Source: Anisodus tanguticus
Taxonomy: Eukaryota; Streptophyta; Magnoliopsida; Solanales; Solanaceae
Length of the DNA: 64,000 nucleotides
Assembly (NCBI GenBank): GCA_034509755.1
Contig: CM067552.1
Coordinates: 12,619,001 to 12,683,000 of the forward strand
Direction of reading: 5' to 3'
In this document: positions 45,301 to 57,117 of the stretch, piece after piece
Layout of the letters: each line of letters begins with the position of its first letter
Position numbering within the stretch: position 1 is the stretch's first letter
Notes under the pieces: generated by a model
Seen by the model: the letters and a program-made list of their open reading frames with translations, nothing else
Databases searched by the model: none
Told to the model about the DNA's origin: nothing
Position numbers and translations under genes: made by a program

Positions 45301-46706
45301 AAATTCAACAGACACATAATTATTTCTAGTGAATTTTCTAACAGAGATTAAGTTTTTAATGATGTTAGGGGTGTATAGGACGTGTTTTAGGGAGAAAGGC
45401 AGGTGTGGATGTTTGGTGTGTGTGTTACCGTAACCTTCAATTGGAATGCGATAACCATTGCCGACAGTAATAAATTGAGGACCCTTTAACCGAAGTAATT
45501 GAGATAGGATACCTGACGACCGGGTGAGGTGAGATGTGGCTCCAGTGTCCATGTACCAATTTTCATTGGGCTGTTGAAGGTTCACGGTGTTGTAGGCCTG
45601 GCCCAAATCAGTGGGGGCCAGGCTGCTGCCTTGCGGTTGCTGCTGTCCAGTGATTAGGTGGGCCTGCTGCTGCTGCTGGTGGGCCTGCCGGTTGGTTGGG
45701 GCAGAGCCCAACAGGCTAGGCGACCAAGGCTGCTGGAACTGGGCCCCTGCAGTTGGGTATGAGCTTGCAGGCGAGGCCCAATGCTGCTGATTGGGCCATG
45801 CTGGCTGTTGCCCAGCCCACTGGAAATAGGCAGGATTAGTGCCTTGCGGTTGCTACTGTCCAGCCCACTGGTTGCGTTGGCCCATGCCGCGGCCCTTGCC
45901 TTTGTTGCTGAGACCTCTGCCGCCACGACCTCCACTGTGGGACTGCTGCTATTGGTGGTCATGCGGTGGTGGCGGGTGGTGTTAGTCGCCGGTGGTGCCA
46001 TCCCGTTAACGGCTAACGCCTTTTGATTATGTTCATCTTATTTAGTACGTCGAGTTTCTTCCAACAATAGTTGTGACCGTGCCTTGGTGAAACTTGATAG
46101 TGGGTCGGCTTGTTGAATCATTGTTGCAAGAGTATCGTATTCACCTTTCGGTAAGCCAGCAACTAATTGGAGTACCATCTTGGTTTCAGAAATAGATGTC
46201 CCGACGTTGGAAAGTTGGTCGGCTATGATTTTTAGTTGTTTGCAATATTCGGACATGTTATTGAAATTCTCGAGGCACGTATTGTTGAATTGCTCCTCCA
46301 AATACACGGCCCGAGTATTTTTGTTGTCCTGAAAGATTTCTTCCAACCGTACCCAAAGGTCACGTGCCGTGGCACCTGTTTTCATGATAGTACACAACAA
46401 GTCTTTTGAGATGGTGCCGTATATCCACTGTTTGACGATGGCGTCAAGGCGACGCCATGTTGATTCGGCAATATCGGTGGGACGAGGAACGGAGTCATTA
46501 ATATGGTCGAGCACGTTGTACGCACATGCATGAATATAGAATTATTCTATCCACATGGAATATTAACAGTCTTCTTGGTCAAGAATTATAGGGATAGAGT
46601 TCTTGATGTTTGTAACGACAAAAGCCGGGTGAAAAGAAGACGATGATCGTTGAGAGGGGTTGTCAAAAGTGCTAGTGGAGGAACCAGAATTTGTAGGGGA
46701 AGACAT
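42366..46706 (-). pseudogene. Copia gag-pol of the minus-strand element
   Basis: Minus-strand start near ATG 46706 (MSSPTNSGSSTSTF). Gag core at 46514-46038 (RRLDAIVKQWIYGTISKDL, LVLQLVAGLPKGEYDTLA), then a Q/G/N-rich linker with no clear CCHC motif. The protease (NENWYMDTGATSHLTR) and preintegrase (STWHNRLGHPVFTFL, HYFSCPLGKHTRLPF) are at 45711-44968, and the integrase core (DDFSYFVWIYPLKFKSE, IKKFQCDNGCEF, QNGKAERIIRTINNM) is at 44946-44479. A P/T/S-rich linker follows. RT at 43931-42780 has WNATMCEEFNVL, QLDVKNDFLYGDLK and YVDDIVLTASS. RNase H has YTDAD and, after a shift, YCDNISTIYMSHNPVKHQ with ADIFTKGLPRQLF to 42366. The RT segment is 383 codons without a stop, so decay is moderate. The blocks are separated by stops or shifts. 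Confidence 0.92.
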
Positions 46707-46807
46707 GGTGGCAATTGTTGCCGCCGGCCGAGATGAAGGGAGAAAGGGGGGGTTTCGGCTGAGAGATTTATTTGGAGAGGAGAGTAGGGTTTAGACTCTT
46801 GATACCC

Positions 46808-47013
46808 TGTAAGATAGAATAATTTCCCTTTGGGATTCCTTTCATTGTTCACAATATATATAGTTGTACAGAGTTTGATTCATAATACACTACGAATCAT
46901 AACTTACCTTAAATGGTTGATTCCTAATACAATAAGAATGTTAAGTTACCTTAAATATACATGTATCATAATTACAGAATATACTGAAAATATTCGAAGA
47001 ATATTCGCTAATA
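46808..47013 (-). repeat. 5' LTR of the minus-strand Copia element
   Basis: 206 bp, the same ends as 42115-42320, with the primer site directly at its inner edge and TSD CATTC at its outer edge. Confidence 0.95.
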
Positions 47014-47241
47014 CATTCTATTTAATAGCAAATCACGAAATTATGATATTGTATCTTTCATATCATAGCAGCGGAAAAAAATATAAGCAATGTCATGGAG
47101 CATCCATACTATCCCAGTACGAAGTTTATGGTGCACAACTCAATTACATACTTGAAATAAAATGAAAATAGTAGCCTCCGCAAAGGAAGTGAATAGCTCA
47201 CCGCAATTGAATGGTAAAACGATCAGCAGTCCTCAAGAATC

Positions 47242-47761
47242 AGTTAAACAGTGCAATATACATGTGATATACACTGAATATACAGCAGTGTATATCACAT
47301 ATATATCACTAGGCAAAACAGTGGGCCGTGGAAAGGCAAGGAACTGAAGCTGTGGACTGGACAAAGGCAGTGGGCCTCGGCAGCAGTAAGCCCATCACGG
47401 AAAGGTGGTTGTTGTATATTAGGAGTATATATTGATGTAATATTGTAGTATAATTATTAGCAAAACAGTGGGCCGTGGAAAGGCAAGGAACTGAAGCAGT
47501 GGGCTGGACAAAGGCAGTGGGCCTCGGCAGCAGTAAGGCCATCACGAAAAGGTGGTTGTTGTATATTAGGAGTATATATTGATGTAATATTGTAGTATAA
47601 TTATTACCATAATTAGTGTTATACACCTACCATAATTGTATAGTTAGAATTATGGTAGAATAAGGTTTTAGGAATAGATTAGGAATAGGATTCTCCTATT
47701 TTGTAACTTGTATATATATTTATTCAATCAATGAAAATAATCAAGGGGATTATTTTGTTCA
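47242..47761 (+). repeat. 5' LTR with a 147-bp internal tandem duplication
   Basis: Starts AGTTAAACAGTGC (first T changed to A) and ends GGGGATTATTTTGTTCA. Units 47313-47459 and 47460-47606 are near-identical (GCAAAACAGTGGGCCGTGG ... GTAGTATAATTATTA). Only one unit is present in the 3' LTR. A 13-bp-arm hairpin lies at 47264-47298. Confidence 0.93.
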
Positions 47762-47774
47762 TGGTATCAAGAGA
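47762..47774 (+). other. Primer binding site of the plus-strand Copia element
   Basis: TGGTATCAAGAGA directly after the 5' LTR, initiator methionine tRNA type. Confidence 0.8.
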
Positions 47775-47919
47775 CTAGGTCTAAACAAAAGTTTTCTTCT
47801 CTCAAACTTTTGCCTCCATTGGCCGAGACCCCCCCTCCCTCGGGTTTTCTCTCCAAATATCTCGTCTTCCGCTCTCAAAAACCTCTCTTAAATTTATCCG
47901 CCTTCTTTGTTCTTTCACT

Positions 47920-50900
47920 ATGTCTAAGAACAATTTTCATCCTGCCCTCATGGTTTCCAATATCAAGCTAAGTGTCCCTATTGTCCTTGAGATGGAAAAC
48001 GTTCAATATGCAACGTGGGCGGAGTTGTTTAAAATTCACGCTATATCTTATCAAGTTCTTCATCACATCATTCCTCCCGCTAGACCCGTCCCGCGGAGGA
48101 TCTGAGCTATGGATTACACTTGATGCTACCGTTCTTCGGTGGATATACGCCACTATTTCAGTGGACCTTCTACAGACGATTATGGAGCCAGATACCACGG
48201 CTATGGCTGCATAGAATAGATTGCGTGACATATTCCAAGACAACCAACATTCCCGTGTCGTCACACTCGAGCAGGAATTCTCTCTCGTTCGAATGGACGT
48301 ATTTCCGAACGTTTCGCATATTGCAAGAAACTAAAGGAGTTGCGATCAACTCCGTAATGTTGGCGCGCCAGTAACAAATAATCGTCTAGTTCTACAGTTG
48401 GTTACCGGTCTTTCGGAGGCTTATAATGGTGTTGGAACTCTCCTTCGCCAAAGCAACCCTCTTCCTGACTTTCATCAAGCCCGCTCCATGCTGACGTTGG
48501 AAGAAGCCGGTTTGGCTAAAAAGGCGGCTACCGGAGCAAGCCCAGTTGTCATGGTGGCATCCTCTCCTAGTCCTTCGGGTTTTATTAATAATTCGGGCCA
48601 AAACCATAATAATGGTGGAGGCAAGAATAATCGCAAAAATAACAAAAACCGCGGGGTGAAATGTGGCGGTTCCGGTGATCAACAAGCAGGCGGTGGGTCC
48701 CATCCAGGGTACAGTGGCCCACCACCACCGTGGGCCCAGCAGTGGGGCCAGTGGCAGTGGAACCCGCACCCTCCAAGCGGTTTGCCGGCGGCGGGGGGGC
48801 GGCCAACGGTCCGTGCCCAATACCCGGCGGTGGCGGCCCACGGCCAGTGGCCCAGCAGTGGTAGCAACAGCAGCTACGACCCAGGTGCACCACGGACAAG
48901 AGTTCTTGGGCCCCGACCACCGCAGGCCCATCATGCAGCAGGCCCCACTCAGACTGATATCGAGGCCGCGATGCACACGTTGGGGTTGACTCAACCGGAC
49001 CCAAATTGGTACATGGACACTGGGGCCACTACTCACATGACTTCCGAATTAGGTACTCTCTCCTCTTATTCCAATTCGAGCACCCCTCGGGGGATAATTG
49101 TTGGTAATGGCAGTTCTATTCCAATTCTAGGGTATGGTCAGAAAACATTGTCTCCCCCCAATCCACCACTCCTCTTGAAAAACACTTTACATGCTCCTAA
49201 ATTGATTAAAAATTTAGTGTCTGTCCGAAAATTCACAAATGACAATTTCGTTTCTGTTGAATTTGATCCTTTCGGTTTCTCTGTGAAGGATTTCAAGACG
49301 GGGAGCCATCTCATGAGGTGTGATAGTAGGGGGGATCTGTATCCTATCATGCCCGGTTTCAGTCCATCGAGTCCAGCCTTGCCGTCAGCTTTTGCAGTCA
49401 TCTCTCCTTCCATGTGGCATGCTCGTCTGGGTCATCCGGGATCTTCTATTTTATCAGCATTAGATAAAAATAGCTTTATTTCTTGTAAGGGTACGAGTCG
49501 TACTCCAATTTGTCAGTCTTGTTCATTAGAAAAAATTGTTAATTGTAGACTCCAATTCTCATACTTCTATGCCATTTGACATTATTCATAGCGACTTATG
49601 GACATCTCCTGTTCTTAGTTCAATGGGTCATCGATATTATGTTCTTTTTTTAGATGATTATTCTAGATTTTTGTGGACGTTTCCAATTGCGAATAAATCA
49701 CAAGTATTTTCCGTCTTCATAAAATTTAGAGCGTTCATTCGTACTCAATTCAAAAGAGAAATAAAAAATATTCAATGTGATAATGGGAAAGAGTATGACA
49801 ATAGGGAGTTTCGAGAATTTTGTGCTACTCATGGGATAAATTTTCGTTTTTCATGTCCTCATACATCTTCACAAAATGGGAAAGCCGAACGCAAAATTCG
49901 TTCCATAAATAACATTGTCCGAACTCTCCTAATACATGCCTCCATACCTCCATATTTTTGGCATCATGCTCTACAAATGGCCACTTACCTTCTTAACATA
50001 ATTTCGTCTAAAGGTCTGACATATTCTTCCCCCCTCAAAATCCTTTATAATAAGAACCCTTCTTATTCTCACCTTCGGATTTTTGGGTGCTTGTGTTATC
50101 CGTTATTCCCATCCACCACAATTAACAAACTTCAGGCTCGGTCTACCCCGTGTGTGTTTTTGGGTTATCCGTCAAATCATCGTGGTTATAAATGTTTTGA
50201 TTTATCCTCTAAGAAAATCATAATCAATCGCCATGTCATTTTTGATGAAACTCAATTCCCATTTACGAAAGTTCATACTCCCGAACCTAAGTCACATAAT
50301 TTTTTGGATGATCAAATATCTCCGTATATTATTCGGACATCTCCCGTACCCAAATTCCTCCAGCGGGCCCACGCCCGCCGGGCCCCACAAGCACCGTCAC
50401 GCCCAAATTCCGGCCACGGATCGGTTCCGGCTATTGGGCCTGTCCACCCCACCTGGAACCGGTCCGGAAGCGAGTCCGCTTTTACCGTTTTGGGCCGGCA
50501 GCCCACTCCCTGCTGGCCAGTCCGTCCCGAGCTCAGAAAATTCCCAAAATTCCATCAATTCTTCACCGAGTCATAGAACGGTCACTCGTAGTTAGCGGGA
50601 TATTTTTACACCTAAAAGACATTTTAATTTACATTCTGATGTCTCTAAATCCCCCTTGCCCCGCAATCCTGTGTTCGCATTAAATGACCCTAATTGGAAA
50701 ATTGCTATGACTGATGAATATAATGCTCTTATTGATAATAAGACGTGGGAGTTGGTGCCCCGTCCATATGATATTAATATTATCAGGTCTATGTGGATTT
50801 TTGCTCATAAGGAGAATTCAGATGGGTCCTTTGCTCGGCATAAGGCGCGACTTGTTGGTGATGGTAAGACTCAGCAGGTTGGTATTGATTGTGGTGAGAC

Positions 50901-52201
50901 ATTTAGTCCGGTAGTCAAACCGGCTACCATTCGCACTGTACTTAGCTTGGCTCTTTCAAAGACTTGGCCGATTCATCAGTTGGATGTCAAGAATGCTTTT
51001 CTACATGGTGATCTCAAGGAAACAGTCTATATGCATCAGCCGTTGGGTTTCAGGGATCCCAACCACCCTCATCATGTCTGTTTGTTGAAGAAGTCATTAT
51101 ATGGGCTTAAGCAGTCTCCACGTGCCTGGTATACACGATTTGCTGATTTTGTTTCGACTATTGGGTTCACTCACAGCATGTCAGATAATTCTTTGTTCAT
51201 CTACCGCTGTGGTTCGCCATTGTCCTATATTCTGTTATATGTGGATGATATCATCTTGACTGCCTCCTCCGATGATTTGCGCCAGTCTATCATGGCCATG
51301 CTCAGTTCTGAATTTGCTATGAAGGACTTAGGGCCGTTGAGTTATTTTTTGGGGATTGCCGTCAAGCGTCATTCAGGTGGCTTATTTCTGTCTCAACGGA
51401 AGTATGCTGCTGAGATTATCGAGAGGGCGGGATGTCATCCTGTAAGTCCACTTCCACACCGGTTGATGCAAACCCAAAGCTGAGTGCCGCAGCAGGTGCA
51501 CCATACGAGGACCCGACCCGCTATCGCAGTCTTACAGGGGCCCTCCAGTATCTTACATTTACCAGACCAGATATTACGTATGCGGTTCAGCAAGTGTGTT
51601 TATTCATGCATGATCCCAGAGTTGAGCACATTAATGCAATCAAACGCATCATTCGGTATATTCAGGGGACACTGGACTATGGGTTGCACTTGTATCCGTC
51701 ATCTACATCCACACTTGTCTCTTACACGGATGCGATTGGGGTGGTTGTCCCGACACCGGACGGTCGACTTCGCTCTTGTATGTTCCTTGGCAACAACTTA
51801 GTCTCCGGTCGGCAAAGCGTCGGGCAACTCTATCACGCTCAAGTGCGAGAGCGAGAATATCGAGGGGTAGCGAATGTGGTCTCCGAATCATGTTGGCTAC
51901 GTAATTTGCTTTTGGAGCTTCATTGTCCCATTCGAAGGCAACCTTGGTATATTGCGATAACATTAGTGTCATCTACCTTTCAGGTAACCCCGTTCAACAC
52001 CAACGCACCAAGCATATCGAAATGGACATTCACTTTGTCCGTGAAAAGGTTGCAAAGGGTCAAGTTCGCGTATGCCATGTCCCGTCTCGTTATCAAATTG
52101 CGGACATCTTTACAAAGGGTCTACCACGGTTCTCTTTGAAGATTTTAGGGACAGATCTCGGCGTTCGAAAACCGCCCGCTATGATCGCGGGGGTGTGTTA
52201 A
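47920..52201 (+). pseudogene. Copia gag-pol of the plus-strand element
   Basis: Starts MSKNNFHPALMVSNIKLS at 47920. Gag core follows with shifts at about 48100 and 48210-48400, then 48398-49579 is one long frame: gag C-terminal half (ARSMLTLEEAGLAKKAATG), a G/P/W/Q-rich linker, protease (NWYMDTGATTHMTS) and preintegrase (MWHARLGHPGSSILSAL). A shift near 49540 leads to the integrase at 49536-50576 (FDIIHSDLWTSP, IKNIQCDNGKEYDN, SQNGKAERKIRSINN: the D, D, E residues are all present). RT at 50656-51483 has WKIAMTDEYNALID, QLDVKNAFLHGDLK and YVDDIILTASSD near 51237. RNase H is split by shifts (51432-52139, 51923-52201; YCDNISVIYLSGNP, ADIFTKGLPR). The last stop, TAA at 52199-52201, lies in the 3' LTR. 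Confidence 0.92.
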
Positions 52202-52570
52202 ACGATGCAATATACATGTGATATACACCGAATATACAGCGGTGTATATCACATATATATCACTTGGCAAAACGGTGGGCCGTGGAAAGGCAAGGAACCG
52301 AAGCAAAGGGGATGGACAAAGGCGGTGGGCCTCGGCGAGTAAGAAGCCCATCACGGAAAGGTGGTTGTTGTATATTAGGAGTATATATTGATGTAATATT
52401 GTAGTATAGTTATTACCATAATTAGTGTTATACACCTACCATAATTGTATAGTTAGAATTATGGTAGAATAAGGTTTTAGGAATAGATTAGGAATAGGAT
52501 TCTCCTATTTTGTAACTTGTATATATATCTATTCAATCAATGAAAATAATCAAGGGGATTATTTCTTTCA
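52196..52570 (+). repeat. 3' LTR of the plus-strand Copia element
   Basis: 375 bp, TGTTAAACGATGC...GGGGATTATTTCTTTCA, followed by TSD GAATC. It has the same hairpin as the 5' LTR at 52218-52252, but with C-G where the 5' copy has T-A. Confidence 0.95.
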
Positions 52571-52575
52571 GAATC

Positions 52576-54199
52576 AACTATAGTTTTCAGTTATAGTGTT
52601 TGCAAGGAATAGTAAGTAAGCTATAAAGACCTAGCAAGTATCATGGACTCATCCTGATGTGTTGGGGACAAGTCTTTTAAAACATGTTGTAACAATCCCA
52701 ATCTCTCTTTTTGATCGTTTAATATAGGACCTTGTATAAGTTGATAATACTATTTGAAATTTGTTGGCATGGCTCGCACTAGGATCCGAGAGGTTCGAAG
52801 GGTATTTCAACATCATTGAAACTCGTTTTGATGTTGTAGATTTTGCTAATTCTTGTTTGCGACTGCAAAAGCTTAAAGTAATTGTCAATGTGACAGCATA
52901 TGTGGACTTCGTGACCGCGAAGATTGGTCAACAGGTCAGTCCGATCAAACCTCTTGTGCGATCGCCCCGTGAAAGGATAAGTCTAGAGGCATCGCAAACT
53001 CAAAGGAGACCTATTCAGTATATATATATATAGCAGTGGTAAAATTCAACAGTGTTTTTAAGAAGAAACTTGAGATTTTTGAGCAAGGAGCTCTCGATTT
53101 TGGATCACGACAAGGAAAAGTTTCAAGCCCAAATAAGGTATGGATTCCTTACATCGATCTTATTTCGTTATATATAAAATTCATCGAATTTAATCCATGG
53201 AATCATGAGATTTAAAAGGCTAAAATTGAGAATTTTAGACCTAAACTTAAAATTTGAAAACTATTGATTTGACTTAGCAAATTGATATCAAAATTAGATT
53301 TTGATCATAGAATTGTAATCCCTATCTCATGAGTAGTGTGTTCATGTATTTAATTTTGGATTTCGAACTGTTGATCTCAGAGGCGGGTGGACTTAATTTT
53401 GATCCCAAGGTGTTTAAAAATTATGAAATTATTTTTTCTATACTAATTGGAATGTTATTCATAATTTATTTCAATTCGAGGGATTCTCTTTGCCCAGATT
53501 TTGTTTCAAATAATTTTTTAACTTTTTTCATATAAAAACATTAATCGTGGGAGAACCTTTGTTATGATTCGATTTTTTTTACACTTTTAAATTATTTATG
53601 TTAATTAAGGACGGAAAGTACATCCGCGGCATATGCTTCTTTTAAAAATATAAAATGGTGGACTAATATTGATTAGATTTTACATATCCACAAATTTAAA
53701 AAGCTAAAGAACTTGAGAGTATTTTAGTGAACAAGCAATTATTTAAAAATTATGCAATGCATGTCATTTTCAATACACCAAACTAAATGATATATAAAAA
53801 ATAGTCTCAGCATAACTAATATCAATTCAACACTATTCTTATACACTCTACCAAATGACCCATAAGGGACAAAAATAGCAATTCCAATGTCTTGCCTCTT
53901 TAATGGACACATCTAGTAGATAAAAGATACAACAACTGGAGGGACTTAGAGCCGGTTTGTATTATAAGTCAAAAGCCATAAGCTAGAAATTCTAACTTAT
54001 AAATTTAACTTATTTTTATTATGTTGGCTTAAAAATAAGTGCTTAATTTTTTTTTTAACTTTATCCTAACACTATGAAAGTGCTTAAAACATCTAAAATA
54101 AATCAATTCAAACACTCTTAATTAAGATTAAGGGGTCCTGGATGTAAATAACTAAACTTGTGACCTTAATACAATTACGTTACATGGAAAGCCCAGATA
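52576..54199. other. Intergenic DNA with possible old LTR remnant
   Basis: 52640-53150 (CTTGTGCGATCGCCCCGTGA, TATA run near 53020, GATTTTTGAGCAAGGAGCTC) has the look of an LTR promoter and leader region from an unrelated old element, but no partner LTR, primer site or TSD is visible. The rest is AT-rich and without recognisable genes. Confidence 0.35.
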
Positions 54200-54358
54200 G
54201 TTTGTCTCCTTCAGAGTCATAATTTACTTGGTTTCGTGGACGGAACAATCCAATCACCGCTAGAGACGCTAACCGCTGCTACTGATGATGAGTCCTCAGA
54301 AGACGCAGGGGCGGAGCCAGGTAGGGTTCAACTAAAAATTACTGTATATATAAAGTTT

Positions 54359-54389
<31 letters not shown>

Positions 54390-54665
54390 ATAGATGTTTA
54401 TTCTTTTAATTTCTTTATATGTTACTTCTTCATATTTTGAACTTCCTTAATGAAAATTTTGACTCCGTCGGTAGGAGAAGAAGAAGGCGAGACGGAAAAC
54501 AAGGAAGATTACTTGCAACGGAAAAGGACTGATAGCTTTGTTAAAGGATGGATACTCGGGTCTCTCAGTGATCAAGTTCTTCAGAATGTGGTACGTACAG
54601 ATACTGCTAGAGGCGTTTGGTTGGTGTTGGAGGAACTTTACACTCCTAGATCCCAAGGTCAGTCA
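54200..54665 (+). pseudogene. Copia gag N-terminal remnant, interrupted by a MITE
   Basis: The left part reads NLLGFVDGTIQSPLETLTAA and TDDESSEDA up to 54305, the G-F-V-D-G-T signature of Copia-type gag N-termini. The right part (54476-54665) continues EEEGETENKEDYLQRKRTDS, FVKGWILGSLSDQVLQNVVR and WLVLEELYTPRSQ, the next part of the gag (UBN2-type) domain. The frame runs across the MITE TSD. No LTR, protease or pol is found around it. Confidence 0.7.
54306..54475 (+). mobile_element. hAT-type MITE inside a gag frame
   Basis: 170 bp, left end CAGGGGCGGAGCCAGG, right end TTTTGACTCCGTCGGTAG (diverged inverted copy), with a TA run in the middle. An 8-bp TSD with one mismatch (AGAAGACG at 54298-54305, AGAAGAAG at 54476-54483). 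Confidence 0.75.
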
Positions 54666-55278
54666 GGCCCTTCTTCCTCTTCTGATCTCACTGTTATATT
54701 GGGGTTTTCTTTCCCCACCATTGTTACAGTAGTTTACCCCATTAAATTTTCATCTCCTACATACTATATACTAGTACTCTCCGTCCTAATTTATTTCGAA
54801 ATTTAAATTACGTAAATTTTGACCAACATTTTAAAAATTATATTTTTTATATTAATACGAGAAGAATTGCCACTTATACTATTTTTGCGTTACTTATGTG
54901 ACAATTTGCATTTCGTGAGTCAAATTTTTCAATTTAAACCATAAATTAGGACATAAAGTATTTAGTTTTTTAAAAATAAAATTTATATATCTGAAAATAT
55001 GGTAAAAAAAAATACTATTAGTACAAGTGACAATTCAAAATATTTATAAGGCATATGACAATATTGCGGAAAAGAAAAATTTATTTGAATTTCTAGATCC
55101 GAAAGGTGTCACATAAATTGAAATAGAAGAAGTAATATTTATCATATAGCTTTTAAATTTATATTCTAAAATATTAAGTTAATATAATTTAATTTAACTT
55201 TAAAAATTAGTTAAATTAATTCTTGAGAAATGGAAAGTACCACATGGAGACGAAAGGAGCACTACTTTTTATTAACAC
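54666..55278. other. AT-rich intergenic DNA, no gene seen
   Basis: Nothing recognisable; only short open frames and A/T-rich runs. Confidence 0.5.
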
Positions 55279-56168
55279 TTGACATTATACGGTATGACAA
55301 ATTCTATAGGGTAGTGGTTAGACCGACTATGTTGTATGAGGCGGAGTGTTGGCTGGTCAAGATTTCGCACACCAAAAGATGAAGGTTGCGGAGATGAGAA
55401 TGTTGAGATGGATGTGTGGGCATACAAGGAGGGATATAATTAGAAATGATGATATCCGGGATAGAGTGGGAGTGGTCTCGGTGGAGGATAAGATGCGGGA
55501 AGCTAGGTTGAGATGGTTCGGGCACGTGCAGAGGAGAGACACAAATTCTCCAGTGCGGAGGTGTGAGAGGTTGGCTATGGGCGGGTTCAGGAGAGGTAGA
55601 GGTAGGTCGAAAAAGTATTGGGGAGAAGTGATTAGACGGGATATGGCGCAGGTGCAACTTACTGAGGACATGACATTAGATAGGGGGTTATGGAGGACAC
55701 AGATTAGGGTAAAAGGGTAGTAGGTAGTCCGGCGTAGTCCTACTTACGCTTACAAACTGATAGTTGTAGTGTTATTATTTAGGCCCGCTTAGCCTATCAT
55801 ACTAGCCGACGCAGTATTGCTTTATAGTCACCTGTCATTTGATTTTTGTTGCTATGTGTTCTCTAGTGTACTTTGTTTATCTTATTTACTTGCGTTAGTT
55901 ACTGCTTCTTTTTCATAATGCGCTATCATGGCTTACTCGCTTTTGATACTAGCATTTTCATACTGCTTTAAATTTTCTGTCCGGATCTAACCGTTTCTCT
56001 TGCTTTTCTTGTGCTTGTGTTTTGTCTTGAGCCGAGAGTCTCCCAGAAACATCCGCTCCACCTATCAAGGTATAGTTAAGATCTGCGTACACTCTACACT
56101 CTCCAGACCCTACGTTGTGGAATTTCACTAGATATGTTATTGTTGTTGTTATTGACGTTATACGGTAT
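55279..56168 (+). mobile_element. RTE-type LINE, 5'-truncated, with 17-bp target duplication
   Basis: The insert 55296-56151 is bounded by TTGACATTATACGGTAT (55279-55295) and TTGACGTTATACGGTAT (56152-56168), one mismatch in 17. The C-terminal LINE frame is open at 55346-55720: MRMLRWMCGHTRRDIIRNDD, REARLRWFGHVQRRDTNSP, GRGRSKKYWGEVIRRDM. The 3' UTR ends in AAGATCTGCGTACACTCTAC, CTCCAGACCCTACGTTGTGG and a TTG-repeat tail, the typical Solanaceae RTE tail. The 5' truncation is the usual result of incomplete reverse transcription at the target. Confidence 0.93.
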
Positions 56169-56514
56169 TGTAAATGTTCAGATTTATAATTGAAATCGAA
56201 ACTCTCTGGATTATAACTGTAATTTGTTTCCTGGAAATATAAATTAGATATTTAACTAATACTACGCATATTATATTATTATAAAGAGTGTAGTGGGCCA
56301 AGAACCATAATGGAAACATTTCATAAGTAATTATTTTTCTAAGAAAATCGCCATACTTGTACATTATTCCTTATTGATAGTATTAGATAAGTTGGTCGTC
56401 TAAAAAACCATTAAAATACGAGAAACTTGTATGCCGTTCGAGGAAAACATGAGAGAAACACGTTGCCGGCCAGGTCCATACTCAATATGGCCCTGTCTTT
56501 TCTAAGTATTTTTT

Positions 56515-57117
56515 AAAGAGAAAAAGTTCAAATATATCCCTCAATTTTGTGATATAGAGTAGGTATACCATTCATTAAAAAAAATGATGCATATATATTC
56601 TATCGTTACATAAATGGTACAAATATACCCCTTTGCTGACGGAATATTTTTTAAAAATTATTTAGCTTATTTTTTAATTAAAAAATGACACGTGACTTTA
56701 AAAAAAGTCTACTTAATATTTTTTAATAGACTTATTTTTTTAAAGGAAGGTGGTAATTTTTTTCTGCTGAGTTGGGTCTGATTCGTTTAAAAAAATGGGT
56801 AGACTTATTTTTTTCAAAGCCACATAAATATTTTTTTAAACGAACTAGACCCGACCTACCAGAAAAAATTATCAGGTGACTTTAAAAAAATAATTCTACT
56901 AAAAATAAAGTAGGTAGACTTATTTTTTAAAATCCTTGTGGCATTTTCTAAAATTAAAATTAAGCTAAATAATTTTTTTAAAAATAAATCTGTTAGCGTA
57001 AATGTTATATTTACGCCAGTTGTGTAATCACAAAGATATATATGCACACTTTTTTAATGAAGAATATATCTGCTCCATATCACAAAGTTGAGTGATATAT
57101 TTACACCTTTGCCCTTT
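56515..57117. mobile_element. Fold-back MITE, about 600 bp
   Basis: Nearly the whole segment is an imperfect inverted repeat. The left arm from AAAGAGAAAAAGTTCAAATA pairs with the right arm read inward, AAAGGGCAAAGGTGTAAATA. Inner blocks also pair (GTTGGGTCTGATTCGTTTAA with the complement of TTAAACGAACTAGACCCGAC). It has no coding capacity and no clear TSD. Mutator-like affiliation is only a guess. Confidence 0.75.

Larger units (their letters stand above)
42115..47013 (-). mobile_element. Full-length Copia element, minus strand
   Basis: 4899 bp, 206-bp LTRs at 46808-47013 (5') and 42115-42320 (3'), TSD CATTC at 42110-42114 and 47014-47018. The primer site is 46807-46793 (GGGTATCAAGAGTCT) and the polypurine tract is the complement of CTCCCCCTC at 42321. 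Order on the minus strand is gag, protease, integrase, RT, RNase H. The LTR begins TATTAGC rather than TG in both copies, so the terminal change predates insertion or reflects the family. Coding frames are broken. Confidence 0.95.
47237..52575 (+). mobile_element. Full-length Copia element, plus strand, with TSD
   Basis: The element itself is 47242-52570, flanked by TSD GAATC (47237-47241 and 52571-52575). The 5' LTR is 520 bp because of an internal 147-bp duplication; the 3' LTR is 375 bp. Primer site at 47762, polypurine tract GCGGGGG before 52196. The element is the same family as the fragment at 1-1994. It is among the younger insertions here: the coding blocks are long and few shifts separate them. 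Confidence 0.95.
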
